From assembly GCA_038747545.1 (NCBI GenBank), contig JBCDJT010000002.1:27286-91285 (forward strand): a DNA stretch of 64,000 bases. The letters are read 5' to 3'. Positions within the stretch are counted from its first letter, which is position 1. The number at the start of each line of letters is the position of its first letter. The notes below the pieces were generated by a model. That model was given only the letters and a program-made list of their open reading frames with translations, had not been told where the DNA came from and searched no databases. This DNA is from JBCCMF01 sp038747545 (GTDB taxonomy: Bacteria; Bacteroidota; Rhodothermia; Rhodothermales; JBCCMF01). The position numbers and the translations under genes were made by a program. This document shows, piece after piece, positions 53,255-62,560 of this stretch.

Positions 53255-55705
53255 CTACTCAGCGTTGAGGAGACGTACCGCGGTTGCATACGCCTCGGGC
53301 ATGGCATCGGCCGCGGTCTCCACATCGGTGAAGGCGTGCAGCAAGCGGCGCGCTTCGGGCCGTCCCCCCTGTTGGCTGTGCAGCGCCAGGCCTAAGCTGT
53401 ACAAGAGGTTGAGGCGGTGCGGCGCCTCAGCGGCATACACCACAGAGTCGATGCGCAGCGCCTCGCGGTAGTGATAAATTGACTCGGTGTGGCGCTCCTG
53501 AAGATGATAGAGGTAACCTAGCCAGCCGTGTGTGTTCGACAGGTTGGAGTGCGGTTCTCCGAAGACCGTGCGAGAGATGTCGATGCCCACGTGAAGCAGA
53601 GATTCAGCCTCAGCGACCTCACCATTCTGGATCAAGAGGCCTGCCAGCTGATCGATGGAATCGGTGACGTCAGGGTGGTTGCGGCCAAGAAATGCGATAG
53701 TGGTGGCTAGCGCTTGGCGGGACAGCGTCTCGGCTTCGTCCATCTCGCCTCGAAGCTCAAGCAGGCTGACCAAGTTGTGCTGCGTGTACGACACAAGCAG
53801 ATGATCGGCGCCCAACAGGTCGATCCGCAGGGCCAGCGAAGCCCGGAGCAGTGCTTCCGCTTCCTGTACATCGCCGAGGTCTTGCACCGCCAGCGCGAGG
53901 TTGTTCTGCACCTTAGCTAGACTCACGGACGGCGGCTCATCACGGTGCAGTTGGTGCGCTTGCCGCAAGTAGTACGCGGCGGAGTCGGGCATGGTGCGCA
54001 TCCAATACGTAGTACCCACTCGGTCGAGGGTCTCGGCAAGAACGGTTGGTACTGTCGTATGCTGGCGCTGGATGGCTAGAGCGCGCAGCGCCAACGTCGT
54101 CGCCTCGCGTGGGCGGTCTTGGTCTTCGCGCAGTGCGCTGAGGCGCAAGTAGCTCTCCGCCACCTCGGGCGCATCGGGGCCGTGTGCGTCCTGCCGTAAC
54201 GCTAGGGCCTCCAGGAGCAGCGAGTCGGCCTGCTCAAAGAGCGCCAAGTCGGCGTATACGTCGCCGATGCGGGTTTGCAGCGTAGCACGCATGGCAGGCT
54301 CTGTGTTGAGTTCAGAAGCCAGGCGCTCCGTGCCGAACTGGAGCAGTTCCAGGGCTGTCGTCTCGGGCGTCACTAGCCCGGCCTCGCTGTACGGACTGGC
54401 GCCACGGAAGAGGGTGCCCAGGAAGTCGGCTACCGATTCTGATTCGCGCCGTGCCTCCTCGGCTGCGACCTGGGCGGCTTCGGCGGTATGCCGCAATGTT
54501 CGTTCGCGGAGGCCTACGACTACCAGAGCCGCCACCACGACGAGCACACTCGCAACGGCCCACCTATGGCGCTGGATGAACTTGCGCGCCAGGTACCCAG
54601 CGGTCGGCACGCGCGCAGTGACGGGCGCTCCGGCCAAGTGCTGGCGGAGGTCGGCGGCGAAGGCTTCGACGGAGGTGTACCTGTCCGCGGGGGCCTTGCG
54701 CAGTGCCTTGAGGGCGATGGCGTCTAAGTCACCGTGCAGCCGCCGCGCCCGCCGTGCCGACTCGCGGCTGGGCGAGAGCGTCTGCACGCGCATTGAGGGC
54801 CGCACGGGGTCACGCTCGCAAATCAGCGTCTCAACTTGCCGTGGCGAGCACCCCTCCAGCGCGTAGGCGCGCACATCGGTGAGCAGCTCATAAAGGATGA
54901 GGCCGAGCGCATAGACATCGGTGGCGGTGCTGTGGGGCTGCCCTAAGAGCTGTTCAGGGGCGGCATAGGCGGGCGTGAGCACCTGCTGCCCGGTGCGCGT
55001 GAGTTGTAGATGTCGGTCGTCGTGCGTGTCGTCCGGCTCAACGAGCTTGGCAATGCCGAAGTCGAGCAGCTTCGGCTGCCCCTCAGCATCCACCAAGATG
55101 TTACTCGGTTTGAGGTCGCGGTGGATGATAAGGTGCTGGTGGGCGTACTGCACGGCATCGCACACATGCAGAAAGAGGCGGAGGCGCTCATCCAAGGCGC
55201 AACGGTGGTGCTGCACATAGGCTGTCACCGGCTGGCCGTCTACATACTCCATGACGAAGTACGGCAACTGGGCGTCCGTCGCGCCTGCATCCATCAGCCG
55301 AGCGATGTGGGGGTGCTGGAGCTTGGCCAGGAAGCGTTGCTCTTGCACAAAACGCTGCCGCAACACGTCCGAGGGAAAGGGATAGCGCAGCAACTTGAGG
55401 GCTACGTGTGTATCGAGGTCGCCGCGGTGGGCTAGAAATACCGCGCCCATCCCTCCGCGGCCAATCGCCTTCACCAAGCGGTAGGGGCCAAGCTGTTCAA
55501 GGTGGGGTGGGATCTGGGGCACCTGCCAGGCAGGCATAGCGTCCAGGTACGCGGGCGCATCGGCATCGGCAGCTAAGAGGCTCAACACCTCGCGGGCCAG
55601 CGCCTGGTCATCGCCTGCGGCGGCCTCCACGAAGGCGCGCGGGTCGGCGTGGGCCAGCGCTTCCTCAAAGAGCTGCTGAACGTGAGGCCAGTGTGCAGAG
55701 TCCAT
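53255..55705 (-). CDS. Membrane Ser/Thr protein kinase with TPR sensor domain
   Basis: 816 residues from ATG 55705. An N-terminal 70-residue helical segment precedes a Hanks-type kinase: Gly-rich loop GRGGMG at 82-87, Lys104, catalytic loop HRDLKPSN at 195-202, and DFGIAK at 215-220. One membrane helix follows (RWAVASVLVVVAALVVVGL, about 381-399). The remaining ~400 residues are TPR-like repeats (TLALRALAIQRQ, AEALLRASLALRIDLLG, AETLSRQALATTIAFLG), expected on the outer face. Such kinases in Bacteroidota relatives are usually next to an ECF sigma factor gene; none is seen here. I dropped the longer 938-residue frame as it runs past a natural start. Confidence 0.93.
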   Translation of the reverse strand: MDSAHWPHVQQLFEEALAHADPRAFVEAAAGDDQALAREVLSLLAADADAPAYLDAMPAWQVPQIPPHLEQLGPYRLVKAIGRGGMGAVFLAHRGDLDTHVALKLLRYPFPSDVLRQRFVQEQRFLAKLQHPHIARLMDAGATDAQLPYFVMEYVDGQPVTAYVQHHRCALDERLRLFLHVCDAVQYAHQHLIIHRDLKPSNILVDAEGQPKLLDFGIAKLVEPDDTHDDRHLQLTRTGQQVLTPAYAAPEQLLGQPHSTATDVYALGLILYELLTDVRAYALEGCSPRQVETLICERDPVRPSMRVQTLSPSRESARRARRLHGDLDAIALKALRKAPADRYTSVEAFAADLRQHLAGAPVTARVPTAGYLARKFIQRHRWAVASVLVVVAALVVVGLRERTLRHTAEAAQVAAEEARRESESVADFLGTLFRGASPYSEAGLVTPETTALELLQFGTERLASELNTEPAMRATLQTRIGDVYADLALFEQADSLLLEALALRQDAHGPDAPEVAESYLRLSALREDQDRPREATTLALRALAIQRQHTTVPTVLAETLDRVGTTYWMRTMPDSAAYYLRQAHQLHRDEPPSVSLAKVQNNLALAVQDLGDVQEAEALLRASLALRIDLLGADHLLVSYTQHNLVSLLELRGEMDEAETLSRQALATTIAFLGRNHPDVTDSIDQLAGLLIQNGEVAEAESLLHVGIDISRTVFGEPHSNLSNTHGWLGYLYHLQERHTESIYHYREALRIDSVVYAAEAPHRLNLLYSLGLALHSQQGGRPEARRLLHAFTDVETAADAMPEAYATAVRLLNAE

Positions 55706-55864
55706 AACGCCAGAGCGACGGTGAGGCCTGAAGATACACGACATCCAGCACACAGGCACGCGTGTGGCGCTGCCGAATGGCGGGCCCTGCCGGAAACGGT
55801 GCCTCGCATTGTGGGTTGGAGAGCCCTCGCACAGAAACCAACCGGGTTGATTCTCCGACCGCCT

Positions 55865-56266
55865 ATGGCTACCTACACCGAACGCAGCGCCTACCCGCAT
55901 CCCGGCGACTTCAAAGTGATGCGTCCCGAATACACCGAACTGGACGAGGATGGGCTCTACACCGCATCTATTACCATCGCCCCGTTCAAGGTGGTGGGCA
56001 AGAGCGCTACGATGGCTGGCGCCCGCCGCGCTGCGCTCTACGAGGCCGACAAGACCTACCGCTCGTACCATCCGTCATACCGCGTCAAGAGCCCCTTTCC
56101 CGAGGAGTTCGAGGACTCGGAAGGCGTGACGTGGACGCGCGTGCCGCAGGTGCAACGCACCATGCTGGGCGACTACAAGTTTACCGACGCCGATGGCGAG
56201 GAAGACTACGCCAACATCGAGACGATGCTGCTGTGGGGCGTGCGGCCAGTCTCCCAATACGAGTAG
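55865..56266 (+). CDS. Conserved-looking hypothetical protein
   Basis: 133 residues from ATG 55865. Small, acidic and aromatic, without signal or helices (GDFKVMRPEYTELDEDGLY, MLGDYKFTDADGEEDYANIE). I do not recognise a family. The start is supported by a fitting length; the longer frame continues upstream into the kinase's divergent region. A terminator-like hairpin with a T-tract follows. It is transcribed in the opposite direction to the kinase gene and not close to other genes. Confidence 0.65.
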   Translation: MATYTERSAYPHPGDFKVMRPEYTELDEDGLYTASITIAPFKVVGKSATMAGARRAALYEADKTYRSYHPSYRVKSPFPEEFEDSEGVTWTRVPQVQRTMLGDYKFTDADGEEDYANIETMLLWGVRPVSQYE

Positions 56267-56272
56267 CGGCCT

Positions 56273-56292
56273 GGGCAGCGCCCTTATTTTTC
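56273..56292 (+). terminator. Short stem with T-tract
   Basis: GGGC (56273-56276), loop AGC, GCCC (56280-56283), then TTATTTTT. The stem is only 4 bp but the T-run is good. It lies 7 nt after the stop codon of the hypothetical gene. Confidence 0.5.
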
Positions 56293-56392
56293 CCTGAGGA
56301 TAGTCCGATATTGAGAAACGGCGCAGCAGTCGCCTTGTGCAGCTGCTGTGCGCATCATCCTGCCCTTGCTGTTCTGAAGTATAGAAGAGCTC

Positions 56393-58339
56393 ATGCTCCC
56401 CGCCGCCGCGACCACAAGCGCCCTCGCCGCCGAAAACCAGCGGCTCCGCGACGAGAATGCCCGCCTCCGCGCGCTACTAGCGCACGACGATGGCGCGTCT
56501 CCTCACGCTGAGGTAAAGCCGGAAGTAGCATGGTCGGCCTCGCATCAGGCCCTCCTCAGTAAGTTGCCCGCTGGCATCGTATACGTAGACGAGCAGCAGC
56601 GCCTGCACTTCAACCGCCACGTTGAAGCGATTATTGGGTACACGGCGGAGCAGATCCCGACGCTTGAGGCGTGGTTCGCCACGCTCTACCCAGGGCAGAG
56701 CGCCGCCGTCCAGGCGATCTACCGCGGCGACCGCGAACTCGGCTTCCCGCACCCCACCACCGTACCCGTCCACTGCGCCGATGGCGTGACGCGGCACGTG
56801 CGGTTTCAGGGATACTACGACGTGGGTGCCGAGTATTGGCTCCTCACCGATATCACCGACGAGGTGGCGGCGCAGACGGCGCTGGCGCAAAGCGAAGGGT
56901 TTTTGCGCAGCATCTACGAAGGCACCGACGTAGCCACCTGGGTGATGGATGTGGACCCTGACGGTACCATTCACTTCGTGGCTAACAACGCGGCCTTTGA
57001 GCGGCTGACCGGATTCAGCGAAGCGTACATCGCGGGCCGCACCCCTGATGAGCTGGCGCCGCGCATTCCTCGCGAAGCTGTTGAGCAGATCAAAGCCAAT
57101 TACCAACGCTGCCTCGACACGCGGGCGTTCACGACCTATGAGGAGTGCGTACCCATTGACGGTGAAGACCACTGGTGGGTGACCAGTCTGACACCGCTGT
57201 TTGAGGATGGGCGCATCTGGCGCATCATCGGGTCCACCACCAACATCGATGCGCAGAAGCAGGTCGAGCTCCAACTGCGCGAGGCCCAGGTCTTCAGCGA
57301 ACGCATCATTGAGGCGAGCCCCGACCTCACCTACGTGCTCGACCTCGAGACGATGGAGAACGTGTTCGTCAGCAGTCAAGTCAAAGAACTGCTTGGGCTG
57401 AGCGACGAAGAGGTGGGGGCGCCTGTGAAGCCCGAGATCCATCCCGAAGATGTGCCCAAGGTCATGGCACACCTCGCCCAAGCCGCTGACGCCACCGATG
57501 ATCAGGTACGCGAACTGGAGTACCGCGCTCGCCACAGCGATGGCACCTGGCGGTGGTTCGTAGACCGCTCCGTACCGTTCCAGCGCACAGCAGCGGGAAG
57601 GGTCAAGACGGTCCTCGGCACCGTGGCCGACATGACCGAGCGCAAGGCGCATGAGCAGGCGCTTGAGCGCATGAATGCCGAGTTGAAGCAGTTCGCCTAT
57701 GTGACCTCGCACGACCTCAGCGAACCGCTACGCACCATCCGCAGCTTCCTCGACTTGTTCAAGCGCCACTACGGTGAGCACGTTGACGAGCGGAGCGCCG
57801 AGTACCTGCGCTTCGTCCACGAAAGTGCCGCGCGCATGGAGCAGTTGCTTAAAGACCTGCTGGCTTACTCGCGTGCCACGAATGGCGAGTTGCAGCCCAC
57901 CGAGGTCCACCTCGACCTGGAGGTGCAGCGTATCGAGCGCGTGCTCGCCAAGAGCATCGCAGAGAGTGGAGCAACCATTACCACGACCAATCTTCCTGTG
58001 GTAGCGGGCGACCGATCCACGCTGAGCGTGTTGCTGCAAAACCTCATCAGCAACGCGATCAAGTTTCGAGGCGCGGCTCCGCCCGAAATCGCGATCAGTG
58101 CCGTGGCAAACACCGCGGGCTGGATCATCAAGGTGCAGGACAACGGTATCGGGTTCGATCCGAAGCACGCAGGCCGCATCTTTAAGGTGTTTCAGCGGCT
58201 GCACACGCGCGACACCTATCCGGGCACGGGCATTGGATTGGCCATCTGTCAACGCATTGTGGAGCGCCACGGCGGGCGCATCACGGCCACGGGCACCCCT
58301 GGAAAGGGCGCCACCTTTACCTTCACGCTAGCGCGCTAG
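56393..58339 (+). CDS. Four-PAS soluble histidine kinase
   Basis: 648 residues. A short coiled-coil (AAENQRLRDENARLRALL) is followed by PAS domains at about 50-160, 165-290 and 300-420; a fourth small PAS-like region may be merged in the first. The dimerisation His is His440 (VTSHDLSEPLRTIRSF). HATPase motifs are LISNAIKFRG, QDNGIGFDPKH and YPGTGIGLAICQRIVERHGG. No membrane helix. Like the kinases at 18804 and 25257 it belongs to the phytochrome-like group but has no receiver nearby. It ends in CTAG, where the convergent gene also ends. Confidence 0.92.
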   Translation: MLPAAATTSALAAENQRLRDENARLRALLAHDDGASPHAEVKPEVAWSASHQALLSKLPAGIVYVDEQQRLHFNRHVEAIIGYTAEQIPTLEAWFATLYPGQSAAVQAIYRGDRELGFPHPTTVPVHCADGVTRHVRFQGYYDVGAEYWLLTDITDEVAAQTALAQSEGFLRSIYEGTDVATWVMDVDPDGTIHFVANNAAFERLTGFSEAYIAGRTPDELAPRIPREAVEQIKANYQRCLDTRAFTTYEECVPIDGEDHWWVTSLTPLFEDGRIWRIIGSTTNIDAQKQVELQLREAQVFSERIIEASPDLTYVLDLETMENVFVSSQVKELLGLSDEEVGAPVKPEIHPEDVPKVMAHLAQAADATDDQVRELEYRARHSDGTWRWFVDRSVPFQRTAAGRVKTVLGTVADMTERKAHEQALERMNAELKQFAYVTSHDLSEPLRTIRSFLDLFKRHYGEHVDERSAEYLRFVHESAARMEQLLKDLLAYSRATNGELQPTEVHLDLEVQRIERVLAKSIAESGATITTTNLPVVAGDRSTLSVLLQNLISNAIKFRGAAPPEIAISAVANTAGWIIKVQDNGIGFDPKHAGRIFKVFQRLHTRDTYPGTGIGLAICQRIVERHGGRITATGTPGKGATFTFTLAR

Positions 58340-58983
58340 ACCAGCCCCTCGGCACTGGCGAGGTGAGGGTACAGCCGGCGCAGGCGGATGAAGATCAGCA
58401 CGTGCGTGGCGATGATGAGCGGCACGATGAACGTGGGCAATAAGCTCATGGGGAAGGCCGTGATGGCCGCCATCTGCTGCATATCGGCGAGGCCGAGCTG
58501 CAGCCCGCGGCCAACGACACTGAGGATGTCGAACAGGCCAACCACGTTCCAGATGAGCACAGTCCACCAGCGCCTGCGTGACGTAGCGGGAAGCGCGAAG
58601 AGGGCTACGCCGATTGCTGTGGAGGCAACAAATATGTCGCCCCATCCGGCGAATAGCGCAAACTCGGCGGGCAAGTCGCCGCGCGCGTGCAGCACCAGGA
58701 AGGCGATGCCTACGAAGCGGGTGACGTGGTAGAGGACGAGCATCCAAAGGGGTATCGTCAGCGCCCACTGGCGGAAGGCGGGCACGAGGTACCCCGCCGC
58801 CAGCGCCGCCGCTACCAAGCCCCAGATGGTGACGCCCACCACAAACGCGGGAGGTTGGTAGAACACGCCAGACAGGCCTACGAGCACGGCAAGCCCAAAC
58901 CACCCGCCGAGGGTGAGCACCAGGCGGCGGGGCCAAGCGGTGGACGTGGATGGCACAGAAGAGGCTATAGGCATGAGGCGCAT
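58336..58983 (-). CDS. Six-helix membrane protein of unknown function
   Basis: 215 residues with about six membrane helices (LTLGGWFGLAVLVGLSGVF; FIVPLIIATHVLIFIRLRRL near the end). A short hydrophilic N-terminus precedes the first helix. I recognise no family. Start ATG 58983 (or 58974). The stop shares the CTAG with the kinase's stop on the other strand (58336-58339). It is divergent from the HxlR gene, with 113 bp between, so that regulator may control it. Confidence 0.8.
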   Translation of the reverse strand: MRLMPIASSVPSTSTAWPRRLVLTLGGWFGLAVLVGLSGVFYQPPAFVVGVTIWGLVAAALAAGYLVPAFRQWALTIPLWMLVLYHVTRFVGIAFLVLHARGDLPAEFALFAGWGDIFVASTAIGVALFALPATSRRRWWTVLIWNVVGLFDILSVVGRGLQLGLADMQQMAAITAFPMSLLPTFIVPLIIATHVLIFIRLRRLYPHLASAEGLV

Positions 58984-59096
58984 CGAGGTTGAGCGAGGAG
59001 AGCACGTGCGGCATAGGGTTCCGAGTGGAACGCGTTGCTAGACAGACAGTACGGATAACAATGCTTTTATTCAATCGTTTAGTTTAAAAAATAATA

Positions 59097-59792
59097 GTGA
59101 ATCGTCGAGCCTATCATCAGTTTTGCGGTCTAGCCAAGGCGCTCGACCTTGTGGGGGAGCGGTGGACACTGCTCATCGTTCGGAATCTGCTGCTGGGGCC
59201 GCTGCGCTACTCGGACCTACGCCACGGCCTGCCGGGCATCACAACCAACCTGCTCGCCAAGCGCCTCAAGGAGATGGAGGCGCACGGCTTGATCGAGCGC
59301 GTCCGGCGGACGCCCACGGCGCGGAGCTTCGCCTACCGCCTGTCGGAGCGCGGGGCGGCATTGGAGCCCGCCATCCATGCGCTGGGCCATTGGGGCATGT
59401 CAGAGATGCACACCGTCGGCGCCGAGGACGAGCGCCGCTTCGAGTGGCTGCTCGTGAGCGTCAAGCGGCGCTACCTCGGCGGGGCCACGTTGACGGCCGA
59501 ACTCGTGGCCGACGATGTGCCCTACACGTTCCGACTCACCCCACAGGCCATCGCCATCCAACGCGGCGCGGTGCCATCCCCTCAGCTCCGCCTTGCCGGG
59601 CCAGCCCCCGTGCTAGGACGCCTGCTGCTGGGGGCATACACGTCGGGTATGTTGCCCACATCCATCACCGTGGACGATCCCGCGGGTCACTTGGCATCCT
59701 TCCTCGCTGCTTTCCGGTACCCTGATCGCCTGCCTGTGCTGGCCAGCGAGGCGTCAGCCACCCAGGAGGGAGAGCAAGTACGCGCAGAATAG
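59097..59792 (+). CDS. HxlR-type regulator with extra C-terminal domain
   Basis: 231 residues from GTG 59097. The first 110 residues form an HxlR-type winged helix: AKALDLVGERWTLLIVRNLL, GITTNLLAKRLKEMEAHGLI, and the wing RRTPTARSFAYRLS. The last ~110 residues are an added domain of unknown role (VKRRYLGGATLTAELVADDV), perhaps a ligand-binding SCP2-like fold. The AT-rich stretch before it (59060-59096) is its probable promoter. The 3' end overlaps the convergent DUF819 gene by 39 nt. Confidence 0.85.
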   Translation: MNRRAYHQFCGLAKALDLVGERWTLLIVRNLLLGPLRYSDLRHGLPGITTNLLAKRLKEMEAHGLIERVRRTPTARSFAYRLSERGAALEPAIHALGHWGMSEMHTVGAEDERRFEWLLVSVKRRYLGGATLTAELVADDVPYTFRLTPQAIAIQRGAVPSPQLRLAGPAPVLGRLLLGAYTSGMLPTSITVDDPAGHLASFLAAFRYPDRLPVLASEASATQEGEQVRAE

Positions 59793-60938
59793 CGCGGCGT
59801 AGATGCCCAGGAAGTAGCCGGCCACGGCCATCAGCAACCCCACGGGCGCCATCGCGGGGAGGTAGACGCCGGCCACGATGGGTGCGCTCGCCGCCCCGCC
59901 TACGTTGGCCATGCTGCCCGTCGCCACGAAGAAGAGCGGGGCCTTCAGCAGCTTGGCGGCGAGGAAGAGGATGCCGACGTGGATCAAGATCCACACCAGC
60001 CCTGCCAGCAGGTACAGCGGGGCTTCGAGCACTTTGGCAAGGTCGGCCTGGGCGCCGATCGTAGCGAGGAGCAGGTAGAGCGCTACGTAGCCGATCCGCG
60101 ACGCGCCGACGCGCTCCAGCTTGCGCATGGGCGTGAACGACAGGGCCAGCCCGAGCGTCACCACGAGCAGCACGGCCCACGTGCTGTGGCTGATGATGGC
60201 GCCGAGGGCAGGCAGGGCGTCGCCCGCGAGGCGGCACAGGACGGCCGCGCCGAAAGCCAGGCCAAGCATCACCATCAGCTGTGCGATGCTGGTGGGCTCG
60301 CGCTCGGCGTCGAGGGCGCCCAGGCGTTCGTTGAGGTCATTGACGGCAGAGAGGTCCGCACCTACCCAGCGGTCGAAGCGGCCTTGCACGGCGCTGAGCG
60401 CAATCAGCACGCCCATCCAGCCGTAGCCCACCACGACATCCACCACGATCAGCGGTGCCAGCGTGTCTGCCGAGGCGCCCACGCTCTGCTGTATGGCCAC
60501 CATGTTGGCGCCACCGCCAATCCAGCTACCTGAGAGCGCCGCGAAGCCTTTCCACGCCTCGGGGTCTTCGAACAGTCCGCCAAACAGCGCAAACGACACG
60601 GGGCCGCCAATCACGATGCCGAGCGTCCCCGCAAGCATCATCGCCAGCGCCAAGCCGCCGAGCTTGAGGATGGCGGGCACATCCACGGCAATCATCAGCA
60701 GGAAGAGCGCCACAAGGAGCAGGTAGCGGCTGGCCCAACTGTAGAGCGGGTGCTCGGCGGGAATCACGCCCAGCGTGGTGAGCAGCATCGGCACAAAGTA
60801 CGCCCAGATGACGGGCGGCAGGTACGTGTAGAGCTGCTTGAACGGCGGTACGTCGCGCACCGCAAAGACCACGGCCAGCACCCCAGCGAGGAGAGCAAAC
60901 AGCGTGGTGGTATCGGTGATGAGGGCAGGCTCGGGCAT
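59754..60938 (-). CDS. DUF819-family membrane protein
   Basis: 394 residues with about 11-12 helices, matching DUF819 (LLALFLL.. helices; ALSGSWIGGGANMVAIQQSV is the family's conserved Gly-rich signature, repeated as TGSMANVGGAASAPIVAGVY). The two halves look like an inverted repeat, as in many secondary transporters. The substrate is not known. Its 3' end overlaps the HxlR gene by 39 nt in a convergent manner, so antisense effects are possible. Confidence 0.9.
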   Translation of the reverse strand: MPEPALITDTTTLFALLAGVLAVVFAVRDVPPFKQLYTYLPPVIWAYFVPMLLTTLGVIPAEHPLYSWASRYLLLVALFLLMIAVDVPAILKLGGLALAMMLAGTLGIVIGGPVSFALFGGLFEDPEAWKGFAALSGSWIGGGANMVAIQQSVGASADTLAPLIVVDVVVGYGWMGVLIALSAVQGRFDRWVGADLSAVNDLNERLGALDAEREPTSIAQLMVMLGLAFGAAVLCRLAGDALPALGAIISHSTWAVLLVVTLGLALSFTPMRKLERVGASRIGYVALYLLLATIGAQADLAKVLEAPLYLLAGLVWILIHVGILFLAAKLLKAPLFFVATGSMANVGGAASAPIVAGVYLPAMAPVGLLMAVAGYFLGIYAALFCAYLLSLLGG

Positions 60939-61020
60939 CGAAGCAGGACAGCCGTGGAGGAGCCGTGCAAGATGCGATCCTCACCTGTAGGCCGCAAGCC
61001 CAGCCATCAGAATACACGTG

Positions 61021-61440
61021 TCAGCCGAGCGCGTCGAACACCTCTATCACGCGCGGCGGCGCAGGGATCGGGCGCCCACGTTCGGCATCAACGAAGCAGA
61101 GCGTGACATGGCCCGTAACGAGGATCGGCTGCGTCTCGGCGTTGCGCACCTCGTAATCGATGCGGAGGCGCATGCGCGGGCGCTCGCGGACGATTGAGGT
61201 GATGGCGAGCAGGTCGTCGTAGCGCGCCGGGCGCTTATACTGCACCGCGAGGTCGATGACGGGCATGATGACGCCTTCGTCTTCCAGCGTTTTGTAGGCG
61301 AGGCCCATCTCGCGCAACGCTTCCGTGCGCGCCACCTCGAAGTAGTCGATGTAGTGCGTGTGGTACACCACCCCCATCGGGTCGCACTCGCGGTACCGGA
61401 CGCGGTGCAGGTACACGTGATCCAGAACGGGGGCGCTCAT
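61021..61440 (-). CDS. Acyl-CoA thioesterase, 4HBT/YbgC type
   Basis: 139 residues, a single hot-dog domain. HRVRYRECDPMGVVYHTHYI carries the Asp of 4HBT-type catalysis, then FEVARTEALREMGLAYKTLE. Such enzymes hydrolyse acyl-CoA or acyl-ACP. Its ATG overlaps the accA stop by 4 nt, so it is made together with the carboxylase subunit, hinting at a fatty-acid link. Confidence 0.9.
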   Translation of the reverse strand: MSAPVLDHVYLHRVRYRECDPMGVVYHTHYIDYFEVARTEALREMGLAYKTLEDEGVIMPVIDLAVQYKRPARYDDLLAITSIVRERPRMRLRIDYEVRNAETQPILVTGHVTLCFVDAERGRPIPAPPRVIEVFDALG

Positions 61441-62486
61441 CCGTGCGCTTGCCCGTTGGCATAGGGCTGCAACGTGGGCTCGCCAGCTGGTGGGCGCACC
61501 TCGTACTCGCCGATCTGGTCGAGCTTGGCGAGGCGTGCATCCAGCAGGTCTGATGCGCCGATCGGATCGAGGGCGCTCAGCGCCTTCCCGATGGCGTGCC
61601 CCACGGTGTCGAACGTGGTGCTGGGGTTGCGATGCGCACCGCCCACAGGCTCGGGCAGAATCTCATCGATGATGTTGACCTTGATGAGGTCGGGCGCGGT
61701 GAGCTTGAGGGCGCGTGCGGCGTCCTCCTTGTAGTCCCACGAGCGCCATAGGATCGACGAGCAGCTCTCGGGCGAGATGACCGAGTACCACGCGTTCTCC
61801 AGCATGAGCACGCGGTCGCCCACGCCGATGCCGAGTGCGCCGCCGGAGGCGCCCTCGCCGATGATGACGACGATGATGGGCACCGGGAGGCGCGCCATCT
61901 CAAACAAGTTGCGGGCGATCGCCTCGGCCTGGCCGCGCTCCTCGGCTTCGAGGCCGGGGTAGGCGCCGGGTGTGTCGAGGAGCGTGACGACGGGCTTGCC
62001 AAACTTGGCGGCCAACTGCATCATCCGCAGCGCTTTCCGGTAGCCTTCGGGGTTGGGCATGCCGAAGCGGCGATACTTGCGGCTCTTGGTGTCGCGCCCC
62101 TTCTGCTGGCCAAGGATCATCACCGTGCGGTTGCGATGGCCATACTGCTTGCCTTTGAACGTGGCAAAACCGCCCACGATGGCCGGGTCGTCGCCAAAGG
62201 TGCGGTCGCCGTGCAACTCGATGAACCCATCGGTGAGCGCGTCGATGTAGTCAAGCGTGTAAGGGCGGAGCGGATGCCGTGCAATCTGCACACGCTGCCA
62301 GCGCGTCAGGTTCTGGTAGATCGAGATGCGCAGGTCATCCACCCGCGCCTTTAAATCGTCGATTTCGATGCTGAGGTCTGCCGAGGTGTCCTCGGCGTTC
62401 AGCGTGCGCATCTCATCGAGCTTCTGCTCCAGCTCAAAAAGCGGCTTCTCAAAATCGAGCAGATACTGCGTCTTCGATGAGGCCAT
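61437..62486 (-). CDS. accA: Acetyl-CoA carboxylase carboxyltransferase, subunit alpha
   Basis: 349 residues. Family motifs: ARHPLRPYTLDYIDALTDGF, the RFGMPNPEGYRKALRMMQLA stretch, VTLLDTPGAYPGLEAEERGQ, and IIVVIIGEGASGGALGIGVG. It forms the carboxyltransferase with AccD, making malonyl-CoA. No accD is nearby. It overlaps the thioesterase by 4 nt. About 75 bp separate it from the next gene, with no clear promoter. Confidence 0.97.
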   Translation of the reverse strand: MASSKTQYLLDFEKPLFELEQKLDEMRTLNAEDTSADLSIEIDDLKARVDDLRISIYQNLTRWQRVQIARHPLRPYTLDYIDALTDGFIELHGDRTFGDDPAIVGGFATFKGKQYGHRNRTVMILGQQKGRDTKSRKYRRFGMPNPEGYRKALRMMQLAAKFGKPVVTLLDTPGAYPGLEAEERGQAEAIARNLFEMARLPVPIIVVIIGEGASGGALGIGVGDRVLMLENAWYSVISPESCSSILWRSWDYKEDAARALKLTAPDLIKVNIIDEILPEPVGGAHRNPSTTFDTVGHAIGKALSALDPIGASDLLDARLAKLDQIGEYEVRPPAGEPTLQPYANGQAHG

Positions 62487-62560
62487 GACACAAAAGGAAC
62501 CAGTGAGGAGGGCAATGTAGCAACAGGAGAGACGTGCGACATCTGCTGCTGTCTGGGATG

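Noticed and set aside
55706..56071. N-terminal extension of the Ser/Thr kinase to 938 residues
   Set aside because: The added part is antisense to the divergent hypothetical gene and does not resemble a kinase N-terminus; ATG 55705 fits.
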